The notes beneath the pieces are model-generated. The model was not told where the DNA came from, did no database searches, and saw only the letters and a list, made by a program, of their open reading frames with translations. Below are positions 13,017-25,959 of a stretch of DNA of 64,000 nucleotides, piece by piece. Where the stretch lies: NCBI RefSeq assembly GCF_921293095.1, contig NC_060251.1, positions 89,204,566 through 89,268,565 of the forward strand, in the 5' to 3' direction. The stretch is from Ischnura elegans. Taxonomy: Eukaryota; Arthropoda; Insecta; Odonata; Coenagrionidae. How positions within the stretch are numbered: position 1 is the stretch's first letter; each line of letters starts with the position of its first letter. A program made the position numbers and the translations under genes.

Positions 13017-14214
13017 TCAGTTAAGGCCGTAATCCTCGCCCTTCCAGGCTTGATAGGCCATATAGGGAAGTGCCGGGTAAGAAGAAGACCTCAGGTTTCC
13101 CAACCCTGAAGCGAGCAGCTGTGCCTGTCTCCTGGCTGCCTCGATCATAGCCGCATTCCTCCTGGCCTCTTCGGCGCTAACCTTGTGAGCCGGGACCCTG
13201 TGGGCCGGGACTTTGGGCAGCAGACCTGGAGGAGGCGCACCGGCAGATGGCCCCGCGATGGCCGTAGCTGATGGGGCCGAGACCGCAAGACCATTTGCTC
13301 CGACGACCGCGGTACCAGAAGGTGCCGCGGCAGCGACACCTCCGACTCCGGCGAGGGCGATGGCTGCCGGCTTGGCCTGTGCCACGGAAGGATTGCTACC
13401 ACCCGGTCCGATGACCACACTATCCGTGTCTTCTTCGTCTTCCTCCTGTTCCCCAACATCTTCTTCACCTGCGGGACTTGAACCGCTCTCGGTACCGGTA
13501 CCAGAGGACCCAGTCTCGCGTACGCCTACCCTCCTGTTTGGAACATTCCTGGGGATTCCAACGACTGGCAGATACATGTTCCTCCTTAGGATGCGGGAGG
13601 TGATCTCGGCAGCCTGGGCTTCTGCATCTTCCTCCGAAACCAGGGGCGCGACAAAAGCTTCCTGCACAGTTTCCAACTCGGGTTCGTCATCCTCGTCGGC
13701 CGGCTGTTGCTCGGCTGGTTGCTGTTCCTCGGCCTCCTCTGCCGGCTTTTCCTCCTCTTCTTCCTCGGGCTTTTCCTCAGCTTCTTCCGTAGGCTTCTCC
13801 GCTTCCGATGGCTTTTCCGCTACCACTGGCTTCTGTACCGGGACTACTTCGTTGGTTACTACAGGCTGTGGTCCAGGTCCACCACCCGTTTCTTCTTCGG
13901 CTATGGGAAGGAAGGGCTGGCTCACGAGATTGCTCTCCTGGTTGCCTCCGAATAAGCCGCTTAAGAAACCCGGTCTTTGCGGTCTTTCGGGTCTATTTGC
14001 GGGCCTCAGATTCGAGAAAAAGTTTGAGATAGTCTCGAAAAATGTTGGACGATTTTGTCTGAGGTCTTCTGTGCTGGCTGGATAGTACAGGTATTGGACG
14101 CCGGTTGGCACTTTCTCATCCGATGAATCTTCGGCAACTGCAGAGCGATATTGAGGAACTGGTACTGGGTACGCGGCGATTATGTACCCCTGGTTGGGAT
14201 CGCCTTTAACATCA
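13017..14214 (-). CDS. Gene A, terminal exon: Gly/Ala-repeat secreted protein (DUF4774-like)
   Basis: The exon starts after an acceptor ending TTTCGTTTCAG, enters in phase 2 and ends at a stop codon. Joined to exon 17379-17171 it gives an open frame of 468 residues, or 473 with the candidate first exon. Using the 473 numbering, there is a Tyr/Pro-rich start, a strongly acidic Glu/Pro segment at about 208-257 and a second acidic run at about 325-340. At about 341-399 there is a block of GG-x-A-x-A/AP-x-x-A units (for example GVGGVAAAAP and TAIAGPSAG). The basic tail has PAHRVPAHK and a helical EEARRNAAMIEAARR segment. The repeat block matches genes B and C and resembles the insect DUF4774 pattern. 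Function is unknown; secretion is inferred from the signal peptide. High GC explains long antisense frames. Confidence 0.85.
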
Positions 14215-15251
14215 CTGAAACGAAATCGGATATCTTAGCGTTAAATAAATATCAATTATTTTTGATACAACGTGAGGGAAAAGTGAATAAAAAGCTTAGC
14301 ATGCTTTTTTTACGCACTTACTAACCATTTTTTGTTATATTAGCTTTCTTATTTGCTTCAATTATATAATTAATACCTGCTGGTGATTAGATAATATCCT
14401 TGTCTCTTATTAAAGCGAATATAATTTAAAATTCTGAGCACGTTTTTCATTTTTTATACCTTTATTACTTGTCTAAAACTTATTTTAACTTTTTCATCAA
14501 GAATATTTGAAAAATTCAATTAGTAAAGAGGTAATATACCGTTATTTTCTCGTGACAAAATACAGTGTCTCAAAAAAATTAAATTGTTATGTTGCAGTAT
14601 AATTTTCTGATACACCTCGCATATTAAGTAGTTATAGTTCTTTAAATTAAAATATTTAAATTCTTTGCGTTGAACAGGTTTACAGTGTTTATCATTCATT
14701 AGGGCCAAGTGAACCTATTCGACTGATGTTCATATATTACTCAGAAAATCCTTTAGGAGGAAGGAGGTAACGATTTTGCTAAATTTGGGTTCGGTAAATG
14801 TTTATTTTCACTTACTTTGGGCAGAGGTCAAAAATGTGCTCCAGAAATATTTTAAACCTCCCTAGGTTATACGCCGATTCATACCGGAACGCGTCCTATA
14901 ACTATTCTTTACGCATAAGTTATGCACCATAGCCAAAAAAAAGCCATTTTGGGTCTATTTCTATTATTTTCATTTTGAGTAGGGTTTCCATTTGTGACAT
15001 AGTCAAGACTTTCAGCAAGTTCATTTTTGGCCCCTGTGTTCATTTTGTTGCAAGATATGCATTCTATTTCTAACGCCTGTACCTTTACGTACAAAATTCT
15101 TGCTCGTCCTATCCATCTCTGCCATTTACCTTTTCTAGTATTCTTTGCTGTTGTCGTTCCTGAGCACGTGCCAGAAGGGCTTCAGTATTCTTATTACAAT
15201 TTGTTCCAATAGTCTTCTTTCTGCAATGACTTTAATTAGAAATTGCCCATA

Positions 15252-15965
15252 AGGGTGTTGCTTATATTTTATTTTTTCTCGGATTTTTTATTTCTACCTC
15301 TTAAAATATACTAAGGGGAGCAGACTGGATATCCTAAAAATTTCAGCTCAATCCCCCTCGCGCCTTCCCTAACGAGAGTCGGTGGAAGAAGAAAGGAGTT
15401 ACCTGTATTGTTTTACATTGTTATAAATTCATGAGACTTTCGTTGAGATTAAGCATAGTATATGGAACCATGGAGAATGATATTTAAAGATGATGTTATT
15501 TTAAAGGATAAAGTACAGCAAACACTCGGTATGAAAAACGCCAACATAGTATTCGACTCCTCCTTTCTTAAGCCGACTTTTGCTTGTACAGGCGCGAGGG
15601 GCGTAAGGCAATGACGGTCGCTGACCGTGAATGCGGCCTGCGAGCGACCAGCTCGCCGTCAGGGGTGTGACGCGCTGCTGTAGCTCGCGGAAATGTATTG
15701 TATTCCTTGAAAACTGTTGAGCGGACGTTAAAGTGGGGCAAATTTTTGCTCTCAAGGGCTGCAAATCGTGCGTTACCCCTAAAAAATGATTTTACTTCAA
15801 AAAATCGGGAAAATTTAATGTTATTGCATTTATGCTCTTTGAGCGACCTCTAAATGTTAAACAATTGAGCTGAAATTTTTAGGATATCCATTCTGCACCC
15901 CATGGCATATTTTAAGAGGTAGAAACCAAAAATCCGAGAAAAAATAAAAAAATAAGCAACACCCT
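15252..15965. mobile_element. MITE-like element with ~120-bp terminal inverted repeats in gene A intron
   Basis: The left end (about 15252-15372) and right end (about 15845-15965) are inverted copies sharing AGGGTGTTGCTTAT, TTTTTTCTCGGATTTTT, TTTCTACCTCTTAAAATAT and ATCCTAAAAATTTCAGCTCA. GCCCAT occurs just outside each end (15245-15250 and 15969-15974) and may be a target duplication. The centre is GC-rich (about 15580-15680) with no transposase motif. It sits inside the intron between gene A exons. Confidence 0.75.
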
Positions 15966-17170
15966 ATCGCCCATTAGTTTTTTTTGCCGGTTCACCAAAT
16001 GTTGGACCATAACTAATTATTGTGAGCTGAAGAATGAACCATTTTTGGTATCTCCAAATAATATTTTTACTGTCAGCAAGTGATCAGAAAACAGGCTTGT
16101 AAACCAGAATAGATGAGTACTGCATTCCGAAAGGTACAGTTAATCAAGTATAAATTTTACTATTATCCTAAATGCTGGTTGAGGCACTGAATACTAACGG
16201 AGCCTAAAATATAAGGGAGGATATAACAGAAAATATTTTGCTATAAATATGATGAAAACTTGACAAATTTCGAAAAAAAATTAAGTTTATCAGAAGATGC
16301 ATTAAACGATATCAAAATCTGGAAGGATGGTTGTTAAAAAAATGAGCGAGTTATAAATACGTGGGATAGTGGTCTTTTAAAAATAATTTTGGATGATATT
16401 TCGTTTGTTTCACTCATATTGCAATACTTTCATGTGAGCTTATCAGTTATCACGCAGCAGAATATAACTTCAGGCCGGAAACTATGTTAGATCGTAGCAA
16501 GGAGTGAATGGTGTAGTAAACTATACGCCACTTTATGTGGAGAAAGTATTACTTATACCTAATTTGTTATGGGTGAAGCCTCTTAAGTTTCATGTTGTTT
16601 GGAGACAATTCCTCAATTAATGTTAAATTTCTAAATATATTGATTATTAACAAATAATGACGCACCATAAATGGGGTGTTGTTAACAGTTATTTACATCT
16701 GTGGCTGCCGTTATTACGACATCAAGCGCTTGATTCCATGGTGACTGTTGTAATTGTGTCAATCGAGAAGTGTGTACTCCAAATCGTTAATAGCATCACT
16801 AGGGAAGTACGGCAGTATGCTTAGAAGGCTACTTTTATTTTGATATAAATGCCCAAAGTTCAAGTTCCAGGGTTATTATAGCTTATGAACTCTCAAAAAT
16901 CCCTACAGAACGAATAAGCCCATGGATAGTACTTCTGTATGTTTTAAAATGAATGTGATTCGAGTTTGAATGCTTATTTCTCAGCCAACAACGATGCACC
17001 AATAAAAACCTTAAATCATCGGAATTCTTGTTTAGTTTTACGTTAGATATTTCTGGTAAAAATTTTTCCCTAATCTGAGTAAATGTTTTACGGTTTTTTG
17101 TTTTTATTCCAATCGCTTTTGAAACAAATTCCTCTATAATAGAACCGATTAGAGTGATTTTTTTATTTAC

Positions 17171-17379
17171 CTGACTGCAGAAGTATCCTTGGCGGTGCTG
17201 GCTTTAGGCAAGGGGCTTGGCACGTATTGATATGAAACCGCTTGGTGTCCTGGGTAGCCGGGGTAGTAGAACCCTGGGTAAGCGTTTGGGAACCCTCCGA
17301 CGGGCTGGTAGGCTGCGAGTGGAAGAGATGAGGACCAAGGGAGCAGACACAGCAGCGCTAGGCCAACCGCTGTCCGCGC
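17171..17379 (-). CDS. Gene A, internal exon with signal peptide
   Basis: The exon lies between acceptor CTCTCCTTGCAG and donor GTCAG|GTAAAT. It enters in phase 0 and leaves in phase 2, with AG pairing with T of the next exon to make Ser. There is no ATG at its start, so an upstream exon must supply the initiator. It encodes a hydrophobic core (AVGLALLCLLPW) followed by a small-residue cleavage region (SSSLPLA). A Tyr/Pro/Gly-rich stretch follows with YPGFYYPGYPG, the kind of low-complexity sequence seen in secreted structural proteins. The phase match to exon 14214-13017 is exact. Confidence 0.8.
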
Positions 17380-20300
17380 CTGCAAGGAGAGAAATGAGGC
17401 TTTCGGTTAAGACAGTGCTGCATGAAGGGAAGGCACGTGATCGAAACTGGATCACTCTTGAGAAAGATCGATGGAGGACTGAAGTTGAGAAACATGGGTA
17501 GGAGGACATCCTCTCCTCATAAGTATTCGATATTTTAGGAGGAAACAGGTATAAAAATGTACTTTATTCTTACCTAAGTCATCATTTCTATAGCATAGTC
17601 AAACCTTATTAATACACGATATCGGAATATAATTTGAATAGGATAAATGTTTGACGAAACGTTGCTCGTGATTACGAGGCATCTTATTGAAACTCATTAC
17701 CTATTCATAAATGCTAAGCCATTTTTCATTTGAGAAATACAATATTTTATGAAATCATGCTAAAGATTTTACTTCAATAATTGGAAAAATTTTCGGTGTT
17801 GCCTGCAGTATTATTTACCGATGATACGTGTCAATATAAAATTTATTTGAATTTTACGTCCAATTATATTCAATAGCTATCACATTAAAGAGTTATGAAA
17901 AATTAAATTTTCTTGAAAAGTTATTCATTATCTCCACTAATATTGATGGATTATGTAAAATATTTTCTGTCTGGGAATGGGGAAAGTTTTAATGGCCAGG
18001 AAAAGTTATGCAGAGCCTACAAGTCTATTTGCTTGCGCGTGCAACAACTTCTTGAATATCAGCGAATTTCAATCAAAATTTTGTGCAAAAAATTCAACCC
18101 TCCGCATTTAACTGAAAATCCTGGAGTACTTTATGTTTTATCATCAGTTTCAAGCCAACTCACTGCATTTGGCATGAATTTCACTTTGGAGGAAAAACAC
18201 CGTTATCAATTTGACTGATTTCACTATATTCGAGACCATTTAAAATACGCACATCCACCATCATTTTTTAAAATTTAATGTAATATTGGTACAAAATTTG
18301 CTTAACTTGATGATATTTTATAATTTATGCCTTAATTAGAAATCAAAAACTGGTAAATTATCGAGATGTCATTAATAATTTAGGGCAAATTATTATAAAT
18401 TTGAATATTTGCACGAAATTTTCAAGCTATACTGGACTTTTTCCTTGTAACACCTTAATAAAACTTTGATGCTGAATTTAAATTAGATTAAGAATGTTTT
18501 ATATACTATTAACGTAAGGCTAAAATGTTTGCATCAAAATTGAGTGTAGTTTTAATGACGTTATAATTTACGATTTATTCGCAACAGAAGCATATTCAAA
18601 CGCAGAAATTACAAGACTCCATAGTGGTTAATTATTTTTTGCAGCAGCATTTATAGCTAATCACTTTTTTTTACCATAGAGGTAACTTCTTTTTTCATTC
18701 TGCTCATTATCGCTTCCACGAATATGGCAATAGAGAATTCTCAATTCGGCCTCATGTCCCTAGTTATTAGAAGATTTACCCCGCTGATTGAAATCATTTG
18801 AACTTTTCTAATTAATGCAATTCGTTGGTATGTAGTTTTATGCCCACCAAACTAACTTATACAGTACACAGTATAGTCATTTTCACCATTGCTAAGCATT
18901 TGGGTACATTCTTTATTGCCTTTGTTGGAGTGAAACTGTCTCAGCTGCGAGGAAACACATTGGAGTTTGGTATGGAAGCTGGAGTCATTTTGAACTGAAA
19001 GCAAAATATTTTAAATTTTGGCCGCTTTAATGGAAACAGAGGTCAAAGAAATTATGATCCTGTAATTTAAGCTGAGTTGCGTGTCCAGCCTTCCCGGATA
19101 TTACTTTCCGCAGCTTTAGGCATTTTCTCGTTCTCTTATAAGAAAAAAACCAATTCAAATTCTTAAGATGACGTGATGAGAGGAAGACGTACAAAGAAAC
19201 ACTCAAACGACTTCTATAATGCCGCGCTTCAGGGTAGTTATTGCGTGCGGTGGAGCAGACAGTTTGCCAAATACTCTTCAGTATGCTTGTATAAGATATT
19301 ATCTTTCCCATTTTCCTTCACGTCATCCATTTATAAGAATCCTTCAATCGTGGAAGTCCATTCAGTGAATATAAATCGTCCTGTTGTCAAATGGGTATCA
19401 TCCTAGTTTTTCAGTCATAGCTTCAGTCATTAGGTTCCGAGAGTTACCATAAAATATAGGATTTATCTTTGATTTTTGATCTTGTCTTAATGCCATTGTT
19501 GACACCAATCTTTTAAACGTGTTCATGAATTATTTGTGGATGCTCTTAGAGCTTTACACCACACAGGTATGACTCGCAGTATTTGACAAAATTCCTTTTA
19601 AATTTGGAAACTGTGCTTCTTTCCTTCCCTAGAATCAGTAAAAAGTTGTCTTTATGCCCGAAATGAACTGCCAACAATTTCTTTTTGAAAGTTGACAAGA
19701 ATTAAGACAGGTAAAATCTTCAGTAAGGTGGATAATTTTGGAGAGAGAGTTACGAGTGAAACTTTGTGTGAAAAGGTCAAATTTAATGATTATTTCGGTG
19801 ATTGTAAGACTTAATTTTTTAAATCAAATATTGGCTTATTCTTCAAAATATTAAGCATAAAACGATTCCTAAATAGTGAGAATTGCTTAGGGATTGTTTC
19901 TTTTATGCGACTCTATTGACAAATTGTACATCGCCAAGTCAACGGTAACATATTGAGTTTGTATTGATTATTATCCCGAACTCTGTTTTCCATAAAGTTT
20001 CAAGCTGTGGATAGGGCTACTTATAGTGAAGAATAAGTGTCGATGATTTTTTGTTGCCATGGATAGTAATAATCTGTTTTGTATTCTTTATGAGGATGAG
20101 GAAATATTAGTTATTACAGTTTTACGTACGATTTATTGATTATCACATACTCTGTGAATGGTTTTTTTTCAACCGAATATGCCCATGTGCTTAGTTTATT
20201 TTCATGGTATGTCAGTAAATTTGTTATAAATAATTTTTTTAATGCATGAAGGGATTTTGCGACACAGAGGCATTCTAATGTAATTAGTTATACACTTTCG

Positions 20301-20924
20301 ATACGCCCGTTATCATTTCTTGTGTGTGCATATTACGATTGCAGGCTGCACCACTAGTGAAAATTTACATTCATTGAGCGATTCTATTTCACATCGTTGT
20401 TATTATTTTGCCTGTCTCACTATTTTGTAAGTAGTAGTCTACAGCATATTCGAGTGCTCGTATACTCGTAAATTGCTTTACATTTTTATAAATATCAATT
20501 ATAGTGCATTTATTTATTAATATTTATTGATGTTAGGTTAAGCTATAATACATCAAGCAAATCTTCGTTTTTTAACTTAAAAGAAACTAGCAGATCCCGC
20601 CTTGATAGCAGTACCAGCATTGCTGCTCAATCGGGAAACACGCTAGTGTCATCATTCGGCCAAACGAAGAACTTAAAAGGATTGGTTTCTCTTGAAATTC
20701 CGGCGACGTCAGTCGGAGCGCACGCTATTCAAGTGAGTGAGAGAGAGAGAGGAGCTAAATGGGAATGCCATTTGGTTAATCCTGTATTGTTTTCTAAGGT
20801 GTGAGTACTCATTCTTGTAGGTGAATATTGAGAGTTTAATGACCTGTACTGCTGAAATGATGCCAATCGGTTTCTATGCATACCTCAATGTTAATAGGTT
20901 TTAAGGTTAAATATTTTTTCAAAA
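17380..20924 (-). other. Gene A first-intron sequence, no feature recognised
   Basis: AT-rich and non-coding. A possible TCAGT-containing GC-richer spot at 20700-20760 was examined and not accepted as an exon. The exon supplying gene A's start codon was not found here. Confidence 0.4.
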
Positions 20925-21250
20925 TGGACGGAGAGGAAAAGGAACGGCGAAGTGCTGGATATGGTTGGCGAGGAGTGGTAGCTTTTAGATGAGATTCGGG
21001 GGAGACAGAAGGTTTGGATGGAGCGAGTACTCAAAACTTAGTAGGGTAGGGGATGTTGAAAATAATGTTAGAGGGTAGAATGTTAGGTAAACGAGGGAGG
21101 GGAAGGAAAAGAATAGAATTTTTAGATAGATTTAAAGGGAGTAGGCCTTACAGTGAATCGAAGAAGGCAGCGCTGGAAGGAAAGGGAGGCTCCCAGATCA
21201 CTTCTTTAGTACTCCATGGAAACCTACCTTAATCGGTAGAGTACTATAAT
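20925..21250 (+). mobile_element. LINE 3' end (family 1), truncated
   Basis: Matches the 3' part of the element at 46310-47470 over the coding tail and the terminal block, including GGCTCCCAGATCACTTCTTT, GTACTCCATGGAAACCT and a TTAATCGGTAGAGTACT end. The frame is disrupted, so this is a 5'-truncated, inactive copy. Confidence 0.8.
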
Positions 21251-21709
21251 AGTAATATTTTACAAGTATGCGCCTATTTTTTATCGGAAAGTAATATATA
21301 CATCTATCTTGATTGATTTTTTTAATTACTTGGAAACTAAAATTGAATTTTATTATTGGCACTTGCTTTTTTTTACCCACGATTCATTCTATTATAAACT
21401 GAGTATAACCAAACAAATTCGATATTGTAAGTACTATTCTACTTTCTATGTACTCTATAATCACGTGGAATCCTCCAGCAAGGTACTTGTAGCATGCCAT
21501 GGATAGTGTTTCCCCTCCATTCTTTGTACACGTTGTGTTTGATCCAGATAATTTAGTCATAGACGCAAATACGTTTGGGAGGGAACTCCTGTGAGGGAAG
21601 AGCAATCAGTATCGGCTGTTGCCAGGATCAAGCTGATGCAAGAAATTGAAATGTGCAATTTTAAATCCATATTTAATAAATAATCATCAGTTTATCAATT
21701 GCTACGGCA

Positions 21710-21960
21710 TCAGGTGGTTGTGGTGTCCAGATTTTTGGATTTCCACCTTGTGATTCCATGTTCAATTCCCGCTCTCGGCAGAGATTTTTCAGAGTCTACT
21801 TGAGTGCTTTGTGTAGGGTGCTTCAAGGACAGCACTCAGTCCATTGGATGGGACGTTAAGCCATGGTCTTCTTGGTGCCTTTCGTTAAGAGCAGGCCAAT
21901 GCCAATGCCGATTTTCTATCCACCCTTCCCTCATGGTGCCTGCCGTTCAGCCGTAAGTCG
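21710..21960 (+). repeat. tRNA-derived SINE-like repeat
   Basis: A B-box-like GTTCAATTCCC is at 21760-21770. The body shares blocks with the repeat at 25960-26275: a GGATGGGACGTTAAGCC or GGGATGCAAAGCC motif, a GGCCAATGCC or GGCAAATGCC motif, and TTTCTATCCACCC or TTTCTCTCCAC. The two are copies of one SINE family that diverged considerably. Confidence 0.6.
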
Positions 21961-22158
21961 TCTCTTCCAAATATTTGAATTACTGGGCATTTCTATGCTC
22001 TGCGGTGGAAAAATGAGATCACACGAGATAGACATGCCTGAACAACTGAAAGTAACTATTGAAAGAGACACTGTAACATTTTGCAGCAGGCAGTGAAAAA
22101 AAGTCATTGGAATATTTGCCGTAGTCTTCGTCCATTCCAAATGTATTTGTATAATTAC

Positions 22159-25100
22159 GTACTATCGTTTTCAAAAGTATGTAGACACCCACGAGCCCCA
22201 CTTAACTGATGTGGTAGGGTCGGAAAAAACTTGGAAGGTTGGCACATGAGGTAGCCTGCATTCCCAACCCGTACCCCAGCAATAGCCGACGAGGACGGAC
22301 GCGGGGGCTACCGGGCTAACGAGACAGGAGTCAAACTACAGGCTCAAATGCCCTAGCGAATAGAATGCTCTGAGGAAACTCGCGTTCACGCACAGGCTGG
22401 GCCGAGGGTGTGTTTTCTCGCGAGCTCCGTGGCGAGGATTTCCTCTCTTCAGATTCATATTTGGACTCACCGTGATCACGGAATGTTTATGTGGCCCCGT
22501 ATCTGAGTAGGATTAATTCACGCGCATTTGATGCACTGAAGTTATGGGGGGGGATTCGAATCTGAGCTTATTTTATTTTATTTATTTTGTGAAAGGTCAA
22601 TTGATATCATCAACATAATAGATATAGTTTACTCGATAAAAAAAATTAACACCGAATTTTTTCAGTGACTAATTTTTTAGCATAAATGACTATATCTGCA
22701 TTAATGAATTTATTTCAAAGCAAGTTTATTCAAAGAGTGGAAAAAAGCAGGGAAAGTGGCAGAGGTTGTATTTTATCCTTGCTGTTGCCAAATTTCCAAA
22801 TATTTTTAGGATCGTAAAAAAGTTGAAAGGGACATTTTGGAATCCAGGAACAAGTGCTTACGTTATAGCCAATCCTTTTCAAGCAATGACTTTTTCTGTC
22901 TGTGCTATCCCAGTCGTAGAAGCAATAATATTTCGTGCATTCAAACTGTATTCCTAGTAAAAATACAGCTACTTTTAATTTTCTACAAATTTTGCGTAGA
23001 GAAAAATTTACTGCATATTCTGGTAAGATTCTTTCATGTCAGTTCCACGAGCTAATGCTTTCGAGGGGAGTTCAATTTCATTATGTTAGAAAACAGCCTT
23101 TAAACTGACGTGAACCTAGTCATCTGTGTTATATTCAAAACTAAGAGTATCCATAACAGAGAAAACATCATTGCAAAAATTAAGATTGTTTTCATGAGAA
23201 TGTACAGTTGTGATTTTTTTTGTATTTCTATTTAGCAAAATCAACCCCTTCAACTGTGATTCTAAGACTTCACTCTGCTTTTTAGACAAATTTAAATTGC
23301 GCAATAGATCACTTATATCCTCTTGCGTCATAAAATGAGGCCTATCAGGTATGTTTGGTCCGAAAATTGGGTCTTTCGAGTTTTCGAATCCATCAATCTC
23401 ACATACTTTCTGATTATTCGCTAAGATTAGTTTTGTGTGGTTCCACCACTGGTAAAATTTTCAAGTGTGGGGCTGATTCTAGGTTGTTTGGATCTTTTAC
23501 TGTGTGTTTTGACATCGGTGTTATTCCTTTAATTTTTGTTTCATAAAAATAATAGTCAGAAATATGATCCTTAGCTTCCCGCCGAATCATGAGGACGGAA
23601 AAATTCATACGAAGTTTTCCATTAGTCCAACCAGTGCCTTTCACATCTGCCTGACACCTGCTACATATCAAAGAAGACTCCGATCCTGTATCCAGGTCAC
23701 ACAACGGACAGTCAATATAAAGTCTAAAACACTGTCTCAAAAAGGTAATATTCATCCCCTTATCCTTGAAAGTAATTTCATCGCACACGTAACAAAAGTC
23801 ATCGTGGTAGTTCACGCTCTGTTTAGGCCCATTCGCCCTTTTAAAAATGTCTGCCAAAAAAGTATGCCTAATAAATTTTTTTCAAATGGTGTTTTGTGAT
23901 TGTATACTTGAAGGGAACCAATGATAAAAAATTCAGGATAATTAAAAATACTGAGCAACATTACCTCGGTGATTAAAATGGATTGACCCCACTTTGAAAG
24001 CTAAGACACTTCACATCGATTACAATGTAATAAGCTGACATTTCCTGCGAGCAACAAAATTCTCAAACCACCTGCATATGAAAAACACACGTCTTTTCGC
24101 GCCTACAGTCACATACTTATTTGGAGTAGAAGCTGATTATGAATTGCATCGAAAAACACGATAGGTTACTGCAAGTTTAATTATATATTTTGTTGGGATA
24201 GGAAGGCATGCCATCGTAGGACAACATGTTATGAGAGGAAATTATTATTTTTACCTGTTCATGCAATTATGATATATAAATGAAATAAATTACTACTTTT
24301 GTAAAAGAAAAAAGCATACATTCAGCTGTCCCAATGAAACTAGACGTGATAGAAATAATCTAAGCCCAGATTCCGAATCAGCAAAAAATACGTTTAACAT
24401 CATCCAACGACGTCTCCAGGACAAAATCTTTGTTCACCAGTTTATGAAGTTATGTAAGTAAAAGCACCAACTATTTGCTTCCAATAGGAGTGCGAAATAC
24501 AAATATCTCCAAGGATAAAGTAGAAGTAAATTGGTACATGAAATCTTTCGCCCTTAAAAACGGACGAAGGGGCGGCCTGGGGTGATTGTGTGACCTCGGC
24601 TGGGGCCCTTGGGAAAATTTTGGGAAATCGCATGCCCAGAAATGGATTTTGACGCTATTCTGGCTCTTAAAATGTAGATTTAAGTTAATTAAAGGTAGCA
24701 ATTTCGTAAATAAAATACTAAGGAAAATGAAAATTACATAGCTTAAAAATATAGATAGGTGTGATGGTTCTATTATCTATTTAGTATATTTGTACCTTAA
24801 AACCGCACTGAAATCTAAAAACCCTCTACAATAACTTTCGAATAACTCTTTCAAAAAGCATAAGGTTCTCTATTATCCTCAAAACCTTTATTTCATTAAT
24901 TGTTTTACAAACTTTGTATGCTGATTAAGCTGTAAACAAATCAAATAATCAGAGCTTAGAATTTCATATTTGTTAAAAATAATTTGGTTCAAGTAATCTG
25001 AGTTTTTTATTACACATTTCACGTACACTTCAAGATAGACGCGAGCGTTGTGGGGGCCCTATAACCTCGCGGGCCTCGGAGATAGCCGACCAACCAACCT

Positions 25101-25814
25101 GACCAGACCGCACCGAACCGAGAACATTAAATAATTATAAATTTATGACCGAATGTATATCATCCATTTCTTCAACGGAAATTTGACAGCAGCAAGAATA
25201 AAATACAAACTCTGCCACTTTCCCTGCTTATTTCCACTCTTTGAATAAACTTGCTTTGAAATAAATTCATTAATGCAGATTTAGTCATTTATGCTAAAAA
25301 ATTAGTCACTGAAAAAATTCGGTGTTAATTTTTTTATCGAGTAAACTATATCTATTATGTTGATGATATCAATTGACCTTTCACAAAATAAATAAAATAA
25401 AATAAGCTCAGATTCGAATCCCCCCCCATAACTTCAGTGCATCAAATGCGCGTGAATTAATCCTACTCAGATACGGGGCCACATAAACATTCCGTGATCA
25501 CGGTGAGTCCAAATATGAATCTGAAGAGAGGAAATCCTCGCCACGGAGCTCGCGAGAAAACACACCCTCGGCCCAGCCTGTGCGTGAACGCGAGTTTCCT
25601 CAGAGCATTCTATTCGCTAGGGCATTTGAGCCTGTAGTTTGACTCCTGTCTCGTTAGCCCGGTCGCCCCCGCGTCCGTCCTCGTCGGCTATTGCTGGGGT
25701 ACGGGTTGGGAATGCAGGCTACCTCATGTGCCAACCTTCCAAGTTTTTTCCGACCCTACCACATCAGTTAAGTGGGGCTCGTGGGTGTCTACATACTTTT
25801 GAAAACGATAGTAC
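22159..25814. mobile_element. 3.66-kb element with 638-bp terminal inverted repeats
   Basis: The left repeat (22159-22797) and right repeat (25178-25814) are inverted copies with only a handful of differences seen by eye, for example GGGGCTACCGG against GGGGCGACCGG. Outer ends read GTACTATCGTTTTC and its complement. The outer half of each arm is GC-rich, the inner half AT-rich. The 2.4-kb interior carries a broken gene on the minus strand (23116-23890) and otherwise AT-rich sequence. No transposase was recognised. Flanks (ATTAC on the left, ATGTA on the right) do not give a convincing target duplication. It lies in the presumed first intron of gene A. High arm identity suggests recent insertion or arm homogenisation. 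Confidence 0.85.
23116..23890 (-). pseudogene. Broken Cys-rich gene fragment carried inside the inverted-repeat element
   Basis: Two minus-strand frames make one protein interrupted near 23410-23420. The first part (23857-23414 and a little upstream) has a Cys array (FCYVCDE, CPLCDL, ICSRC) and a REAKDHISDYYF block. The second, in another frame, runs through IFGPNIPDRPHF and DISDLLRNLNLSKKQSEVLESQ to FCNDVFSVMD, then a stop at 23116. I recognise this order from a family of repeated, uncharacterised arthropod and cnidarian proteins (zinc-finger-like start, LNLSKKQ motif, then a longer C-terminal half). The C-terminal half is missing. Frameshift plus truncation mean it is not functional. Confidence 0.65.
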
Positions 25815-25959
25815 ATGTAAATAGAGTTCTCAAATGAAAGCTATGGAACGAGCATTTTCATATTTTTTTCTCTTTCAATATATTTTTCATTCCTAATTTT
25901 TCTTGCGGCTCGTCATAAGTCGACATGAAAGAGTTCCAACTCTTAATGGGAACCAGATA

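Noticed and set aside
13213-14085. 290-codon plus-strand open frame opposite gene A
   Set aside because: Composed of Ser/Pro/Ala runs that mirror the Glu/Gly/Ala codons of the spliced minus-strand gene; it has no splice context and no domain.
17204-17509. Minus-strand frame extending across the gene A signal-peptide exon in another phase
   Set aside because: It ignores the strong acceptor at 17380 and the exact phase match to the next exon.
17570-17600. ATG-ATG-ACT-TAG followed by GTAAGA on the minus strand, considered as the gene A first exon
   Set aside because: The frame hits TAG before the donor, so it cannot supply a phase-0 start codon.
20690-20760. GC-richer spot with a TCAGT-like start and AAGTGAGT, considered as a plus-strand first exon
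   Set aside because: No ATG, no downstream coding exon and no TATA; chance occurrence is likely.
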